A stretch of 64,000 nucleotides of DNA from Actinomycetota bacterium. Lineage in GTDB: Bacteria; Actinomycetota; Actinomycetes; Nanopelagicales; Nanopelagicaceae. Under the pieces are notes generated by a model. That model was given only the letters and a program-made list of their open reading frames with translations. It searched no databases and was not told the DNA's origin. The stretch lies in contig WLPJ01000002.1 in the NCBI GenBank assembly GCA_009698815.1, forward strand, positions 62,001-126,000. The letters run 5' to 3'. Numbering within the stretch: position 1 is the first letter of the stretch; each line of letters starts with the position of its first letter. Below are positions 60,452-64,000 of the stretch, in pieces. The position numbers were made by a program, and so were the translations under genes.

Positions 60452-61351
60452 TTATTTGCGTCGTGAAGTTACGATCAAACTTGAAATAGTGGCAATAGCC
60501 AGAGTTCCAACGATTACCGAAAGGCTTTGAGTAATCGAAATATCCGGAACATGGATTCCGGCAATCTCATGGATATCGACGGCATGGAAAGCGTGGAATA
60601 AAAGTTTCACGCCGATAAAGCCAAGGATTACCGAAAGCCCCTTGCCGATATAGATAAGCCTTTGCATTAGTCCGCCAATTAAGAAATACAGCTGGCGAAG
60701 ACCCATCAACGCGAAAATATTTGCGGTTACAACTACATAAACATTTTCGGTCAGGCCAAAGATTGCAGGGATCGAATCAAGGGCAAAGAGAATATCGGTG
60801 AGACCAAGTGCGATCAGCGCAACAGTAAAGGGCTTCATTCCCTTGGCGCTCAAGTAGGCAATTATTTTGCTTTCCTTCTCTTCTTCATGCTCTTGCGAAC
60901 TTTCCACGAAAAGGTGGATAGCAGTATAAATCAAAAATGCACCGAAGATAAAGAAGATCCATTCAAATTGCTTAATCGCTGCTGCGCCTAATGTAATTGC
61001 GATTATTCGAAATACTAGAGCGATCAGAATTCCGAAAAGTAGTGCTAACTGTTTGCTCTTCTCTTCAATCTTTAATTTACTTAAGATAATTACAAAAACA
61101 AAAAGATTATCGAAGGACAATGAATATTCGGTGAGCCAACCCGCAAAGAACTCTTGCTGAGTCTGTGAATCTGTCCATGTGCCTAGATATATTCCAAAAC
61201 CGATCGCAAGTGAGACATAGAGAAGGCTCCAAAGAGATGCTTCTTTTAGAGATGTTTCTTGGTTGCGGCGAATCACAGCCCAGCTGAAGTCAAATAGAAC
61301 AATTATGGCTAGTACGGACATCGTCAAAATCCAGGCGTTGGTTGAGATCAT
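60452..61351 (-). CDS. TerC-family integral membrane protein
   Basis: 299 residues with about eight or nine membrane helices and the family motifs LTEYSLSFDNLFVFVIIL and DILFALDSIPAIFGLT, which carry membrane-buried acidic residues. Recent work links TerC proteins to manganese export or metalation of exoenzymes, besides tellurite. ATG 61351 is chosen because TACGAT lies 6 bases upstream and longer frames overlap the divergent methyltransferase gene. Confidence 0.92.
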   Translation of the reverse strand: MISTNAWILTMSVLAIIVLFDFSWAVIRRNQETSLKEASLWSLLYVSLAIGFGIYLGTWTDSQTQQEFFAGWLTEYSLSFDNLFVFVIILSKLKIEEKSKQLALLFGILIALVFRIIAITLGAAAIKQFEWIFFIFGAFLIYTAIHLFVESSQEHEEEKESKIIAYLSAKGMKPFTVALIALGLTDILFALDSIPAIFGLTENVYVVVTANIFALMGLRQLYFLIGGLMQRLIYIGKGLSVILGFIGVKLLFHAFHAVDIHEIAGIHVPDISITQSLSVIVGTLAIATISSLIVTSRRK

Positions 61352-61357
61352 TAGGCG

Positions 61358-61363
61358 ATCGTA
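61358..61363 (-). promoter_or_regulatory. Leaderless -10 for the TerC gene
   Basis: Reverse-strand TACGAT, 6 bases before the ATG at 61351. Facing it 18 bases away is the forward hexamer of the methyltransferase gene. Confidence 0.55.
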
Positions 61364-61380
61364 ATGTATTAAATCTGCGG

Positions 61381-61386
61381 TATTTT
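61381..61386 (+). promoter_or_regulatory. Leaderless -10 for the methyltransferase gene
   Basis: TATTTT, 6 bases before the ATG at 61393; the same promoter-start string as at 56989. Confidence 0.6.
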
Positions 61387-61392
61387 TAAGAC

Positions 61393-63924
<2,532 letters not shown>

Positions 63925-63925
<1 letters not shown>

Positions 63926-64000
63926 TGAAAGCCAGACTTGCCGCTGTAATTGTTATGTCACTAGTACTACTAACTGGATGTGGAGATAAAGAAGTGAGCT
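63925..64000 (+). CDS. Lipoprotein signal peptide, gene cut by window end
   Basis: Only the first ~25 codons are visible: MKARLAAVIVMSLVLLTGCG, a lipoprotein signal with lipobox LTGC, then DKEVS. The start ATG shares a base with the argG stop (TAATG). The product is presumably a membrane-anchored lipoprotein, perhaps a solute-binding protein, but the function cannot be told from this part. Confidence 0.75.

Overview
The window is a gene-dense stretch of an actinobacterial chromosome of modest GC content (roughly mid-40s percent by eye). The phylum is shown by WhiB-family regulators (two), MtrA/MtrB, the mycothiol deacetylase MshB, a PdtaS-type kinase, MoeZ, and actinobacterial domains of unknown function (DUF3117, DUF3107, DUF3499, DUF5719, an Rv3235-like protein). 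Low GC, almost no intergenic space and overlapping gene ends fit a streamlined lineage such as freshwater Nanopelagicales (acI: Planktophila/Nanopelagicus). That placement is inference: there is no rRNA here. I see no prophage, insertion sequence, CRISPR array or plasmid-type region, and no gene-free stretch above 300 bases.

Layout. 1-3963: acyl-CoA carboxylase beta chain (reverse; only its last codons are missing), a divergent biotin ligase that could biotinylate the partner subunit, then purK-purE. 3990-10315: a surface-polysaccharide block (UDP-glucose dehydrogenase, LytR-CpsA-Psr ligase, family 2 glycosyltransferase, ABC-2 exporter pair, SpoIID-like secreted protein). 10320-19391: dapD, a LOG-family protein, a free-standing sigma region 4 mini-protein, DUF3117, pepA, O-methyltransferase, htrA, tatB, mrp, DUF1003 and an MgtE-N/CBS protein; this resembles the sigE/htrA/tatB/mrp region of Mycobacterium, but sigE and its anti-sigma gene are absent. 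19439-25586: transporter, PHP phosphoesterase, MarC, MpaB-like protein, ParA-like ATPase, DEAD-box helicase, DUF3107 and TetR.

25707-32901: moeZ, mshB, cysS, GNAT, a 7Fe-type ferredoxin, dapC and a sugar nucleotidyltransferase. 33060-46629: a classic actinobacterial chain, whiB2-like, giant glycosyltransferase, DUF5719, DUF3499, phosphohexomutase, sahH, mtrA, mtrB, comF and secA, with lpqB missing and hpf moved away. 46626-51334: Rv3235-like, SAF protein, degenerate P-loop ATPase, DUF6912-like, pdtaS, whiB1 and tRNA-Arg(CCG). 51412-64000: msrA-msrB, DNA glycosylase, PatB-type lyase, PYROXD2-like oxidoreductase, cystathionine gamma-synthase-type enzyme, two small membrane proteins, a short hpf, a secreted protein, a two-component system, TerC, a methyltransferase, an E. 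coli-type argG and a truncated lipoprotein.

The strongest structural signal is regulatory. More than twenty genes begin 6-7 bases after a TAnnnT-like hexamer, as expected for leaderless mRNAs. In several places the hexamer begins with the stop codon of the preceding gene. At pccB/birA the two divergent hexamers overlap. Other notable points are a probable ATT start codon for the phosphohexomutase, a perfect 16-bp palindrome over the -10 of the whiB2-like gene, and convergent gene pairs with no room for intrinsic terminators. I did not find a clearly new multi-gene system; the best candidates for undescribed biology are the sigma-4 mini-protein, the SAF/degenerate-ATPase pair, and the 50-residue membrane protein with its TTG-started neighbour.
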